Origin: JBHIYN01 sp041984235 | GTDB taxonomy: Bacteria; Pseudomonadota; Gammaproteobacteria; Ga0077536 | Direction of reading: 5' to 3' | NCBI GenBank assembly: GCA_041984235.1 | Contig: JBHIYN010000001.1 | Coordinates: forward strand, 62,001 to 126,000 | Length of the DNA stretch: 64,000 nt | Part shown: one piece after another, positions 1 through 7,270 of the stretch | Layout of the letters: the number at the start of each line of letters is the position of its first letter | Position numbering within the stretch: the first letter of the stretch is position 1 | The notes under the pieces: model-generated | What the model saw: only the letters and a program-made list of their open reading frames with translations | Database searches by the model: none | What the model was told of the DNA's origin: nothing | Position numbers and translations under genes: made by a program

Positions 1-765
1 GAGGCCGCGCTGGACCCGGCCTTCTGCCTGCACGGCCTGCTCGCGACGACCTGGTTCTCCGGCACCATGGCCATCGTCAACGGCCCGGTGCGCGAGGCCA
101 TCGGCATGAACTGGCGCGGCAACGTGCTCGGCCAGGGCAACCGCGCCAATGCCACCATCGGCCGCGCGCTGCAGCTCGCCGTGCGCAACATCGGCGGCGG
201 CAAGCCGCAGGAGACCGACCAGTCCGCCTTCGGCACGCCGGCCAAGTACGGCTTCTGCTTCGCCGAGGACGAGGCCACGCCGTGGACCACCCTGGCCGCC
301 GACCGTGGCGTCGAGGCCGGGCGTTCGGCGGTGACGCTGTTCAGCGCCGACGGCCCGATCGGCGTCGCCGACCAGAACTCGCGCGAGCCCGAGAGCCTGG
401 TGCGCTCGCTGGCCGGCAGCCTGTGCGCGATCGACCACGTGGCGCTCGCCAACGGCGCCGACGCGGTGCTCGTGATCGGGCCCGAGCACGGCCGCGTGTT
501 CGACCAGGCCGGCTGGAGCAAGGCCGATGCCACGGCGGCGCTGCAGGCCGCCTGCCGCATCCGCGGCGTCGATCTCGGCATGGGCACCGATGAGTCCGCA
601 CCACGCGCCAGCGCCGAGGCTGATACGCTGCCCAAGTTTCGCGAGGGCGGTCTCGTCCTCGTTCGCGCCGGCGGTGACGCCGGCCTGTTTTCCGCCATCA
701 TCCCGGGCTGGCTGATGAAAGGTCCGCTCGGCACCAATCCCGTCACCAGGGAGATCACACCATGA
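1..765 (+). CDS. Conserved partner protein of UGSC selenoprotein (5' end outside window)
   Basis: The frame is open from base 1, so the true start lies upstream; 254 residues are visible. The visible part is soluble, Gly/Ala-rich, with no signal peptide or membrane segment, and has a conserved-looking stretch GQGNRANATIGRA and a Cys in CAIDHVAL. I do not recognise a named enzyme family. Its stop overlaps the start of the UGSC selenoprotein by the four bases ATGA at 762-765, so the two are translationally coupled and probably act together. The only inference on function is that it partners the selenoprotein, perhaps as a redox or substrate-handling subunit. Confidence 0.7.
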   Translation, partial: EAALDPAFCLHGLLATTWFSGTMAIVNGPVREAIGMNWRGNVLGQGNRANATIGRALQLAVRNIGGGKPQETDQSAFGTPAKYGFCFAEDEATPWTTLAADRGVEAGRSAVTLFSADGPIGVADQNSREPESLVRSLAGSLCAIDHVALANGADAVLVIGPEHGRVFDQAGWSKADATAALQAACRIRGVDLGMGTDESAPRASAEADTLPKFREGGLVLVRAGGDAGLFSAIIPGWLMKGPLGTNPVTREITP

Positions 766-1283
766 CCACCCGTTTGCTCGATCCCACCGGCGAGCTCGAG
801 CCGGTCGCGCGCCAGCCGCTGCCCAAGCGCGCCTCGCTCGACGGCCTCACGCTCGGCCTGCTCGACATCTCCAAGTCGCGTGGCGACGTCTTCCTCGATC
901 GCCTCGCGGAGCGCTTCACCGCGCAGGGCGTGACCGTGCGGCGTTACAAGAAGCCGACCTTCACCCGCCCGGCGCCCCTGGAGCTGGTGCAGACCATCGC
1001 CAGCGAGGTCGACGCCGTCGTCGAAGGCCTGGCCGACTGAGGTTCCTGTACGTCGTGCAGTTTGCAGGACATCAAGGAACTCGAGGAACGCGGCATTCCG
1101 GGTGGCTACGTGGCCTCCGAGGTGTTCGAGACGGCGGCGCGCACGCAGGGCGACGCGGTCGGCTTTCACCCTGACCACGTCTTCGTCAGCCATCCGATCC
1201 AGGACCGCACCGACGAAGAGATGCGCGCGCTGGCGGACGGCGCCTTCGAGCGGGTGTGCGCGCTGATCTGCGCGAAGCCGTGA
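762..1283 (+). CDS. UGSC-family selenoprotein, UGA at 1038-1040 read as selenocysteine
   Basis: Frame 762-1283 is interrupted by a single TGA at 1038-1040 and then continues in the same frame for 81 codons to a normal TGA stop. Translating the TGA as U gives ...EGLAD-U-GSCTSC-SLQDIKELEERGIPG..., which is the U-G-S-C motif that names the UGSC (seleno)protein family. The product would be 173 residues. The N-terminal half carries an LxLLDxSKxRGD segment; the C-terminal half contains VFVSHPIQDRT. A hairpin suited to a bacterial SECIS sits directly after the UGA. The likely role is thiol/selenol redox chemistry, but the family has no proven reaction that I know of. Conventional gene callers would split it into two pieces or start the second at TTG 1062. 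Confidence 0.85.
1041..1081 (+). promoter_or_regulatory. Bacterial SECIS-like RNA hairpin after in-frame UGA
   Basis: Just 3' of the UGA, GTTCC (1042-1046) can pair with GGAAC (1076-1080), with a G-U pair outside. Within it, 1052-1059 pairs with 1063-1070 with one G/G mismatch (1055/1067), leaving a three-base apical loop GTT at 1060-1062. The loop begins 19 nt after the UGA and starts with G then U, as expected for SelB-binding bacterial SECIS elements. The fold was done by hand. Confidence 0.65.
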
Positions 1284-1291
1284 CCGAACCG

Positions 1292-1324
1292 CCGCCTCCG
1301 GCACCACGCCGGTGCCGGGGGCGG
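1292..1324 (+). terminator. Terminator-like hairpin after the selenoprotein gene
   Basis: A 14-bp stem with one G-U pair (1292-1305 with 1311-1324) and a five-base loop lies 8 nt after the stop codon. No U-run follows, so it may stabilise the mRNA 3' end or act with Rho rather than terminate on its own. Confidence 0.4.
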
Positions 1325-1450
1325 GCGGGCCGTGATCTAGAGACTTTCTGCGATTATTGTCCTAAACTCCTGACTGTTATGGCATACGGACGGAAATAGT
1401 CCGAGCCTGGCGGGACTGCCCGCCGCCCGCAAAACAAGATGGAGCCCAGC

Positions 1451-1819
1451 ATGAATCACCGTATTTCCGCCGTGATCACGGCCTTACTGCTGTTCTGTGC
1501 GACCCTCTCGGTGAGCGCCGAGGAGCGCATGCTCGCCGGCCAGCTCGAGAAGAACGAGCTGATGGAAGCCGGCGCGGTCGAGACCATCACCTCGCCCGAT
1601 CGCATCGTCTCCGAGGTCAGCGAGGACGTGCGCAACTTCGGCGTCGGCGGCCTCGCCACCGGGGCCGCCGCCGGCGGCGTCAAGGCGGTCGGCCAGGCGC
1701 TGCGCGGCGCGGCGCGCTTCACCATCGGTTTCATGGACGTCTTCACGGCGCCGATCCGCGAGTCGAGCTACAACCGCAACAGCATCGGCGGCCTGCGCTC
1801 CGCGCGCCCGCAGCGCTGA
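1451..1819 (+). CDS. Small secreted protein, possible exosortase-associated (TIGR04073-like)
   Basis: The ATG at 1451 is preferred over the in-frame ATG at 1439 because GGAG at 1441-1444 is well placed for it and because it begins a clean signal peptide (MNHRISAVITALLLFCATL, cleavage near VSA-EE). The mature part is about 98 residues with a Gly-rich hydrophobic middle (GVGGLATGAAAGG) followed by ARFTIGFMDVFTAPI. The last segment loosely resembles the small proteins that accompany exosortase systems (TIGR04073), and a PEP-CTERM protein is encoded convergently next door. The family assignment is tentative; the secreted nature is well supported. Confidence 0.6.
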   Translation: MNHRISAVITALLLFCATLSVSAEERMLAGQLEKNELMEAGAVETITSPDRIVSEVSEDVRNFGVGGLATGAAAGGVKAVGQALRGAARFTIGFMDVFTAPIRESSYNRNSIGGLRSARPQR

Positions 1820-1849
1820 GGCTGCAACGGGACCGCTGCGGCTGCTCTC

Positions 1850-2659
1850 TCAGGCAGCTGCTCGCCGGCGGCGTGCAGCCAGTGGCGTGACTGCGGCCAC
1901 CAGCAGGGCCAGCGTGCCAGGCTCGGGCACACCCATCACGAAGCGGCCGACCTCGAACTCGGCGACGCCGATGAAGCCCTGCTCGTCGCGGCCGCCGGGA
2001 ATGTCGGAGCGTCCGCCGCCGTAGCCGACCAGGCGCAGGCCGTTGATGCCGCTCTGCGCCGCGAACTCGAAGGTGACCGGGGTCTCGTTGGCCCGTCCCT
2101 CCGCCAGCACGATGGGCGCGATGACCGAGACGTAGTCGTCGATGGCCGCGATGGCGCTCCAGGTCGAGCCGCCGTCGGAGGTCACCTGCACGGTCGGCGC
2201 CGCGACGTCGTTGGCGTCGTCGGTATTGTGCGCGAGGTCGTTGGGCGGAAACTGGTTGACGGCGTTCGGGTCTCCCGCGGCGGTGCCGAACCAGCCACCG
2301 TCGAAGAACAGCTGGTGATAGAGCCGGATGGCGACGATGTCGGACTGGGCGGCGCCCCACAGCACACCGACGAAATCCAGCGGCGCGGTGTCGTTGCCCG
2401 CCGCACCGCTGACCTCGGTACCGCTGTAGTTGTCGATCCAAGAGGTCGTGTCGCCGTCCAGGATCTCGGAGGCCGAGCCGTTGAACGGGTGGGTGAACAG
2501 CACTCCGGCCTGTGCGGGATCGTCGACCGAGATGTAGCCCATGATAGCGCTGGCGCCGGTCGTGGCATCGTAGATGACTGTGGCCTGGGTCGCGGTGGTG
2601 GCCGTGAACAGCGCGGCGGCCGCCAACAGCCTGTGCAGGCGGGTAGCGATAGCAGTCAT
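1850..2659 (-). CDS. PEP-CTERM sorting domain protein
   Basis: A 269-residue exported protein. The start at 2659 has a GGGAG ribosome site in front and opens a signal peptide (RLHRLLAAAALFTATTATQA). The C-terminus shows the tripartite sorting signal: VPEPGTLAL, a short hydrophobic helix, then the basic tail RRRR. Such signals are processed by an EpsH-type exosortase and target proteins to the cell envelope or extracellular matrix. The mature region is Asp/Gly-rich with no recognised enzymatic motif. No exosortase gene is in this window. The frame is open much further upstream, but that extension lacks a ribosome site. Confidence 0.85.
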   Translation of the reverse strand: MTAIATRLHRLLAAAALFTATTATQATVIYDATTGASAIMGYISVDDPAQAGVLFTHPFNGSASEILDGDTTSWIDNYSGTEVSGAAGNDTAPLDFVGVLWGAAQSDIVAIRLYHQLFFDGGWFGTAAGDPNAVNQFPPNDLAHNTDDANDVAAPTVQVTSDGGSTWSAIAAIDDYVSVIAPIVLAEGRANETPVTFEFAAQSGINGLRLVGYGGGRSDIPGGRDEQGFIGVAEFEVGRFVMGVPEPGTLALLVAAVTPLAARRRRAAA

Positions 2660-2752
2660 AGGGGATTCTCCCGGGTCCGTGGATGGATCTTGTGCCACCG
2701 ACCTTTGCATTGCCGGGCGGGACGGGACAAGGAAATAGCCCCGGGGAAGTGT

Positions 2753-2784
2753 AAAAAAACGTCGCAGGTACGGCCGGCGCGACG
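2753..2784 (-). terminator. Intrinsic terminator of the DUF1800-DUF1501 operon
   Basis: Reading the minus strand just after the DUF1501 stop, CGTCGC (2784-2779) pairs with GCGACG (2765-2760), with an internal GCCGGC in the 13-nt loop, followed by seven Ts (2759-2753). Confidence 0.6.
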
Positions 2785-2799
2785 CGCCGCCCGGTCCGC

Positions 2800-3981
2800 C
2801 TAGCCGATCGCGGACAGCGTCTCGAAGCGGCCGCCGAGCACCTTCGCCGCCTGCCCGGGTGCCATCCACTCGTCGATCGCGGTCGCGTACACGCGCCGGA
2901 AGTCGGTGGTGTGGACGAGGTTGTCGGTGTCGTCGAGCACGGTGAGATCGGGGGGGGTGCCGTAGTGGCCGCCATGCACCGGACGGCCGGCGAGGAACAT
3001 GGTGTTGGCGGTGCCGTGATCGGTGCCCAGGTTGGTGTTCTCGCCGGCGCGGCGGCCGAACTCCGAGAACATCATGACCACCACCCGGTCGGCGACGCCG
3101 AGGCGTTCGAGATCGGCGAGGAAGCCGTGCACGGCATCACTCGCGTAGGTCAGCAGGCGCTGGTGCAGGTCGGCCTGCTGCACGTGGGTGTCGAAGGCGT
3201 TGTTGCGGAAGGCGAGATAGTAGAGCCGCGCCGGCAGGCCGGCGGCGATGCAGGCCGCGACCTTGTCCAGGCCTGACGGCGCGATGCCGTAGTCGACCGG
3301 GCTCTGGTAGTCCTGCCACGCCTGGCGCACCCGTGCCGAGGCTTCGTTGGCACTCGCCGCGACGAGGTTGAGAAAGTCGCGCGCGGGGTTGCCGCTGGGC
3401 ACGGCCGCGACCTGTTCGATGACGCCGCGCTCGCCGCGCAGGGTCAGCCGCCGGAAACGCTCCGGGTCGTCGAACACGACCGGCGTGTGCACCCGGCTCT
3501 TGACCGCCAGCGACTGCGCGGTGTCGACGTTGACCAGGAAGTTGGCGCGCGTCTCGGGCGCCATGGCATCGGCGAGACGCCCGACCCAGCCGTACTCGGC
3601 GCCGCTGTTGGGCGAGGCGGTGTGCCAGTAGGCCATGGAGGTGAAGTGTGAATAGGACGGCTGGGCGTAGCCGCAGCCGTGCACGATGGCGAGGCGGCCG
3701 TCGTTCCACAGGCGGTGCATGCCGGCGAGCCCGGGGTTCATGCCCCAGTGGTCGTCGAGCGCCAGCAGGCGATCGCGGCGGATGCCGAGGTTGGGGCGCA
3801 GGCGGTAATAGGCGTCGTCGCCGTGGGGCACGATGGTGTTGAGTCCGTCGTTGCCGCCGGAGAGCTCGAACACGACCAGGATCGGTTCCTCGTCCGCCGC
3901 CTGCAGCGCGCCGCTGCCGGCGCCACCGAGCATCCAGGCGCCGACCGCGGCGCCACCCTTCAAGAGCTGTCTGCGATCCAT
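2800..3981 (-). CDS. DUF1501 family protein, Tat-exported
   Basis: A 393-residue protein opening with a twin-arginine signal (MDRRQLLKGGAAVGAWMLGG), so it is predicted to be exported folded. The body matches the DUF1501 family, a distant relative of the sulfatase/alkaline phosphatase fold: ELSGGNDGLNTIVPHGDD near the N-terminus, MMFSEFGRRAGEN and DHGTANTMFLAG in the C-terminal third, where metal-binding Asp/His residues are expected. It lies 5 bp downstream of a DUF1800 gene; these two families are regularly found as a pair. The substrate is unknown. A terminator follows directly. Confidence 0.88.
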   Translation of the reverse strand: MDRRQLLKGGAAVGAWMLGGAGSGALQAADEEPILVVFELSGGNDGLNTIVPHGDDAYYRLRPNLGIRRDRLLALDDHWGMNPGLAGMHRLWNDGRLAIVHGCGYAQPSYSHFTSMAYWHTASPNSGAEYGWVGRLADAMAPETRANFLVNVDTAQSLAVKSRVHTPVVFDDPERFRRLTLRGERGVIEQVAAVPSGNPARDFLNLVAASANEASARVRQAWQDYQSPVDYGIAPSGLDKVAACIAAGLPARLYYLAFRNNAFDTHVQQADLHQRLLTYASDAVHGFLADLERLGVADRVVVMMFSEFGRRAGENTNLGTDHGTANTMFLAGRPVHGGHYGTPPDLTVLDDTDNLVHTTDFRRVYATAIDEWMAPGQAAKVLGGRFETLSAIG

Positions 3982-3986
3982 GCCGG

Positions 3987-5804
3987 CTACCCCAGCTGGT
4001 ACTCGGGACGGCTCAGGACCAGGTGCAGCAGCATGCGCAGCGGCTCCTCCAGCGTGGTGCGCTGCGCGAGCACGTCGGACGAGCCGATTTGCTGCTCGAA
4101 GGTCTCGGCGAGCCGCACGCTGGTGGTCTCGTCCAGCGGCACCGACAGGAAGCGTGCGGCGAAGTAGTCGACCACCGCGCGCGGGCTGGCCAGCTCGTTG
4201 GCGATGACCATACCCTCGAGATCGAGCGGCGCGAGATCACGCTCGATCGGTTTGACTCGTTCGATCGCCATCTGCCAGCCGCGGTAGCTGCCGTAGCGCG
4301 TGTTGAAGGCCTCCTCGCGATCGACCTGGCTGGACATCGCCATCATGTCCTCGCCCATGCCGGTATCGAGCTCGGGCGGCCGCGTGGCGGTGCTCATGTC
4401 GGCGCCGGCGCGCAGGCGGCGGTGCACGGCGCGGATCTCCGGGCCGGTCGGGTACACCGGGTAGCGGTCGGCGGGAATGAACTCGATGTCCGGGAAGACC
4501 AGGTCGAGCGCGAAGTTGCCGCGCTCGATGAGCAGGCTGGGCGTGATCCAGGCGCGGCCCTGGCTCCAGCCGGCGACCGTCGGCGGATGCATCAGGCGCT
4601 GGCCCAGGCCGCCGGTGACGAGGTTGAAATCGGGCGCCCCCGGCAGGTCGGTGAGGCCCAGCTTGCGGTAGGTGGAGACGACGAACTCGACCGGGCTCTT
4701 GATGCGCGTGCCGACCGCGGCCGGTGCGTGGAATTCGCGCGAGAGAAACAGCATCTCCAGGAACGGCGCGAGCTCGTAGTCGAAGCCGCGCAGGCGCCGG
4801 CCGAGCTCGGCGGCCAGGTCCGCGTCGAGTTCGTCACGCACGAAGTAGCGGTACAGCTTGCCGGCGATGAAGGCGGGCGTCGCGTCCTGTTCGAGGATGA
4901 TGTCGATGACCTCGACGCCGTCGAAATTGCCGCGCCGGCCCAGGAACTGCTTCTCGCCGTCGTCATGCCGGGCGGGGTCGACGTGGAAATCGAGACCGGC
5001 GAAGTTCCAGCCGGTGAAGGCGCGCGCCGCCTCGCGAATGTCGTGCTCGCTGTAATGGCCGACGCCCATCGTGAACAGCTCCATGATCTCGCGCGCGAAG
5101 TTCTCGTTGGGGCTTCCCTTGACGTTGACCCCGGCGTCGAGGAAGGCCAGCATGGCCGGGTCCTGCGCGATGCCGATGAGCAGGGTGCGGAAGTTGCCCA
5201 GGCCCTCGCGCTGGAACAGCTCGAGCTGCTGCAGCATCTTGCGGTAGTCGCGCACCTTGTCCTCGTTGGTCGCGAAGTGCCCGTGCCAGAACAGCGCCAT
5301 CTTCTCCTGCAGCGGGCGCGGCGAGACCAGCATGCGCTCGGCCCACCACTGGGCGACGCGATCGGTCTCCAGGCGGCTCGCGCGCAGCCAGTAGAAGAAC
5401 GTGTTGACGATCGGCTGCAGCGGCCGGTTGCCGCCGGCACGCACCTTGATGCCGAGCGCTTCGCCGGTCTCCTCCGCCAGCCGCGTGGTGGCGGGGCGGC
5501 TGGGCGGGAAGGGGTCGAGGCCTGCGTCGAAGATCCCGGAGTGCTCGAAGGGCGGCAGCGCCGTGTCGGGGGCGCCCTCGAAACGCACCAGGTAGCGCAC
5601 CGCCGCACGCGGCGCCAGGCGGGCCAGCGCGTCGACCTCGGCCGGCGTGCCGCCGAAGCCGGCGCGTTCGAGCAGGTGCGCGGCCGCCGCCCGGCTCCAG
5701 TCGGCCGCCGCGATCGGCTGCAGGCGTGCGGCCGGGCTGTCCGCATGGACGGCGGGCACGCTCAGGATCAGCCCCGTCACGAGGCCGCGGATCAGGCTCT
5801 GCAC
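3987..5804 (-). CDS. DUF1800 family protein, secreted
   Basis: A 605-residue protein with an N-terminal signal peptide (MQSLIRGLVTGLILSVPAVHA). Features typical of DUF1800: the opening HLLERAGFGGTPAEVDAL segment, KMALFWHGHFATNEDKVRD in the middle, NENFAREIMELFTMGVGHYSE, and ARAFTGWNF. It is co-transcribed with the DUF1501 gene (5-bp gap). The pair is widespread in proteobacteria and planctomycetes; proposed roles are in envelope or polysaccharide biology but no reaction is established. Confidence 0.88.
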   Translation of the reverse strand: MQSLIRGLVTGLILSVPAVHADSPAARLQPIAAADWSRAAAAHLLERAGFGGTPAEVDALARLAPRAAVRYLVRFEGAPDTALPPFEHSGIFDAGLDPFPPSRPATTRLAEETGEALGIKVRAGGNRPLQPIVNTFFYWLRASRLETDRVAQWWAERMLVSPRPLQEKMALFWHGHFATNEDKVRDYRKMLQQLELFQREGLGNFRTLLIGIAQDPAMLAFLDAGVNVKGSPNENFAREIMELFTMGVGHYSEHDIREAARAFTGWNFAGLDFHVDPARHDDGEKQFLGRRGNFDGVEVIDIILEQDATPAFIAGKLYRYFVRDELDADLAAELGRRLRGFDYELAPFLEMLFLSREFHAPAAVGTRIKSPVEFVVSTYRKLGLTDLPGAPDFNLVTGGLGQRLMHPPTVAGWSQGRAWITPSLLIERGNFALDLVFPDIEFIPADRYPVYPTGPEIRAVHRRLRAGADMSTATRPPELDTGMGEDMMAMSSQVDREEAFNTRYGSYRGWQMAIERVKPIERDLAPLDLEGMVIANELASPRAVVDYFAARFLSVPLDETTSVRLAETFEQQIGSSDVLAQRTTLEEPLRMLLHLVLSRPEYQLG

Positions 5805-5891
5805 TGCGCTCCCCCCGCTGTGGCGACGGCCCGATTATACGGGCAACGCGGCGGCCCGGGCGTTACCCGCCCCGCCGCCGCATGGCCGCGT

Positions 5892-6311
5892 TCAGCCGGG
5901 CACGGGTTGCGCCGCGGCCTCCTTCATGGTCGTCGAGAGCACCGTGTAGGCCTCGGTCCAGGCGGCTTCGACCTCGGGCGTGAAGCCCTCGCCCAGGCCT
6001 TGCCCCAGCGTCCACAGCAGCGCGGCGCCGACGGTGTCGTAGTCGGCCTCCTTGACGCCGTAATCGACGTGACGGCGGCCGAGCGCCTGCACCGCCGGCA
6101 CGATCGCCTCGAGCCTGGTGAGGCCCGTCACCGCGGTATGCAACATGGTCATGAGCTTCCCGCCCTGGGTCTTCATGTCGCCCTTGAACAGGGGCTTCAG
6201 CGCCGGGTCGAGCTCGAACAGTCGGCCGTAGAACAACTCCGCCGCCTGCTCGCTGATCGGGCGTACCTTGGCCCAGCTCTCGCGTACCAGTTCAATCTGT
6301 TCCGGGGTCAT
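5892..6311 (-). CDS. Single-domain bacterial globin
   Basis: A 139-residue globin of the Vitreoscilla-haemoglobin/flavohaemoglobin class without a reductase domain. Visible globin landmarks are Tyr in LFYGRLFELDP (B10), Phe in LKPLFKGD (CD1) and the proximal His in LGRRHVDYGV (F8). Such proteins bind O2 and NO and, with a reductase partner, can dioxygenate NO. The gene overlaps the upstream cytochrome gene by 20 bp and is the last gene of a heme-protein operon. An NO-scavenging role beside nitrite chemistry is inference from that context. Confidence 0.88.
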   Translation of the reverse strand: MTPEQIELVRESWAKVRPISEQAAELFYGRLFELDPALKPLFKGDMKTQGGKLMTMLHTAVTGLTRLEAIVPAVQALGRRHVDYGVKEADYDTVGAALLWTLGQGLGEGFTPEVEAAWTEAYTVLSTTMKEAAAQPVPG

Positions 6312-6693
6312 CGTCTTTCTCCTCGTTGAGATGGCGGACCAGCGCCGCCATGTAGTCGACGGCGCGACGGACTTCGTCGTCGGTCAGCGCCGGGTTGCCG
6401 CCGCGTGGCGGCATGTGCGCGTAGTCGGCGCCGTAGAAGCCTTCCAGCGCATGCGTGTAGAGCAGGGTGCGGGGCTGGGCCAGCCGCGGCTGCCACAGGT
6501 CGAAGCGGGTTACCGGCGGCGCATCGGCAAAGCCGGTAGCGTGACAGTTGCGGCAGGTGCCGAGCCACACCGTGCGGCCGGCAGCGAGGCCGTCGCCGGG
6601 GAGCTCCGGAAAGGCCGCCTCGTCCGCGGCCGCACCGCCCGCCGTCACGGCGAGCAACGCGGCCACGAGCGCGGCCCGCGTGCCGTCAGCCAC
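6292..6693 (-). CDS. Small periplasmic monoheme cytochrome c
   Basis: A 133-residue protein with a signal peptide (AALVAALLAVTAGGAAA) and one heme motif CRNCH near residue 48; a downstream Met in AHMPPRGG is a candidate axial ligand. The C-terminal helix DDEVRRAVDYMAALV fits the cytochrome c5/c552-like fold. It overlaps the preceding gene by 8 bp and the globin gene by 20 bp, so it is tightly coupled in the heme operon. It is likely a soluble electron shuttle between the multiheme protein and an unseen partner. Confidence 0.85.
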   Translation of the reverse strand: MADGTRAALVAALLAVTAGGAAADEAAFPELPGDGLAAGRTVWLGTCRNCHATGFADAPPVTRFDLWQPRLAQPRTLLYTHALEGFYGADYAHMPPRGGNPALTDDEVRRAVDYMAALVRHLNEEKDDDPGTD

Positions 6694-7270
6694 CGACCGG
6701 GATCCGGATCACGACCCCACCCATGACGTCACCGATCTTGAAGTCGGTCTTGGGCGTGTCCTTGTGCTCGTTGTGGCAGCTCACGCACACCGGCGCCACG
6801 GCCGGATCGGGATACACGGCAGTGAAATAGGTCTTGCCGCCGAGCTCTTCCTCGCCGTAGTAGTTCTGCCCCGGGTTGTCGACGACGTACTTCAGGCCGG
6901 TCTTCTCGACCTCGGTGACCGGCGCGTTCTGCTTGTTGATTGGCCACAGCGACATCAGCGAGTAGGAGAAGTCCTCGGTCTTCCTGGCCACACCTTCGGC
7001 GCCGAAGCGGAACATCTGCGCCGGCAGTGCGAGTGCCTGGTCGTCCTCGAAGTGCTCGCTGGCGGTAATCACCTTGTCCTTCTTGGTCAGGCGATTGACG
7101 ATGACCTTGGTGTACACGGCGCGGTCGGTGGCCATTACCAGGTGCAACCAGTCCGCCATCTGCTTCGGCGTAAACACGGCCTTGTCGGCGCTGGTCGAGT
7201 GCACCGCCAGCGGGGCGGCGAGGGCCGCGGCGCAGGCCGTGGCGATGAGGGTCTTGCGATATCGTTTCAT
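6686..7270 (-). CDS. Tll0287-like (DUF3365) c-type heme protein
   Basis: A 194-residue periplasmic protein: signal peptide (TLIATACAAALAAPLAV), then a PAS-like fold matching the Tll0287/DUF3365 family, with one heme motif CVSCH followed by NEHKDTPKTDFKIGDVMGGVV near the C-terminus. Tll0287-like domains occur as heme sensors or electron-transfer proteins. It overlaps the 11-heme cytochrome gene by 4 bp. Its place in the operon suggests that it accepts electrons from, or reports redox state to, the multiheme chain. Confidence 0.82.
   Translation of the reverse strand: MKRYRKTLIATACAAALAAPLAVHSTSADKAVFTPKQMADWLHLVMATDRAVYTKVIVNRLTKKDKVITASEHFEDDQALALPAQMFRFGAEGVARKTEDFSYSLMSLWPINKQNAPVTEVEKTGLKYVVDNPGQNYYGEEELGGKTYFTAVYPDPAVAPVCVSCHNEHKDTPKTDFKIGDVMGGVVIRIPVGG

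Noticed and set aside
1062..1283. Separate small gene starting at TTG 1062
   Set aside because: It is the continuation of the 762 frame after a UGA, with a UGSC motif and SECIS-like hairpin; no ribosome site precedes the TTG.
4023..6329. Very long open frame (768 codons) on the plus strand
   Set aside because: It runs antisense to DUF1800 and the globin with Arg/Ala/Gly-rich, low-complexity translation; a shadow of GC-rich codon use.
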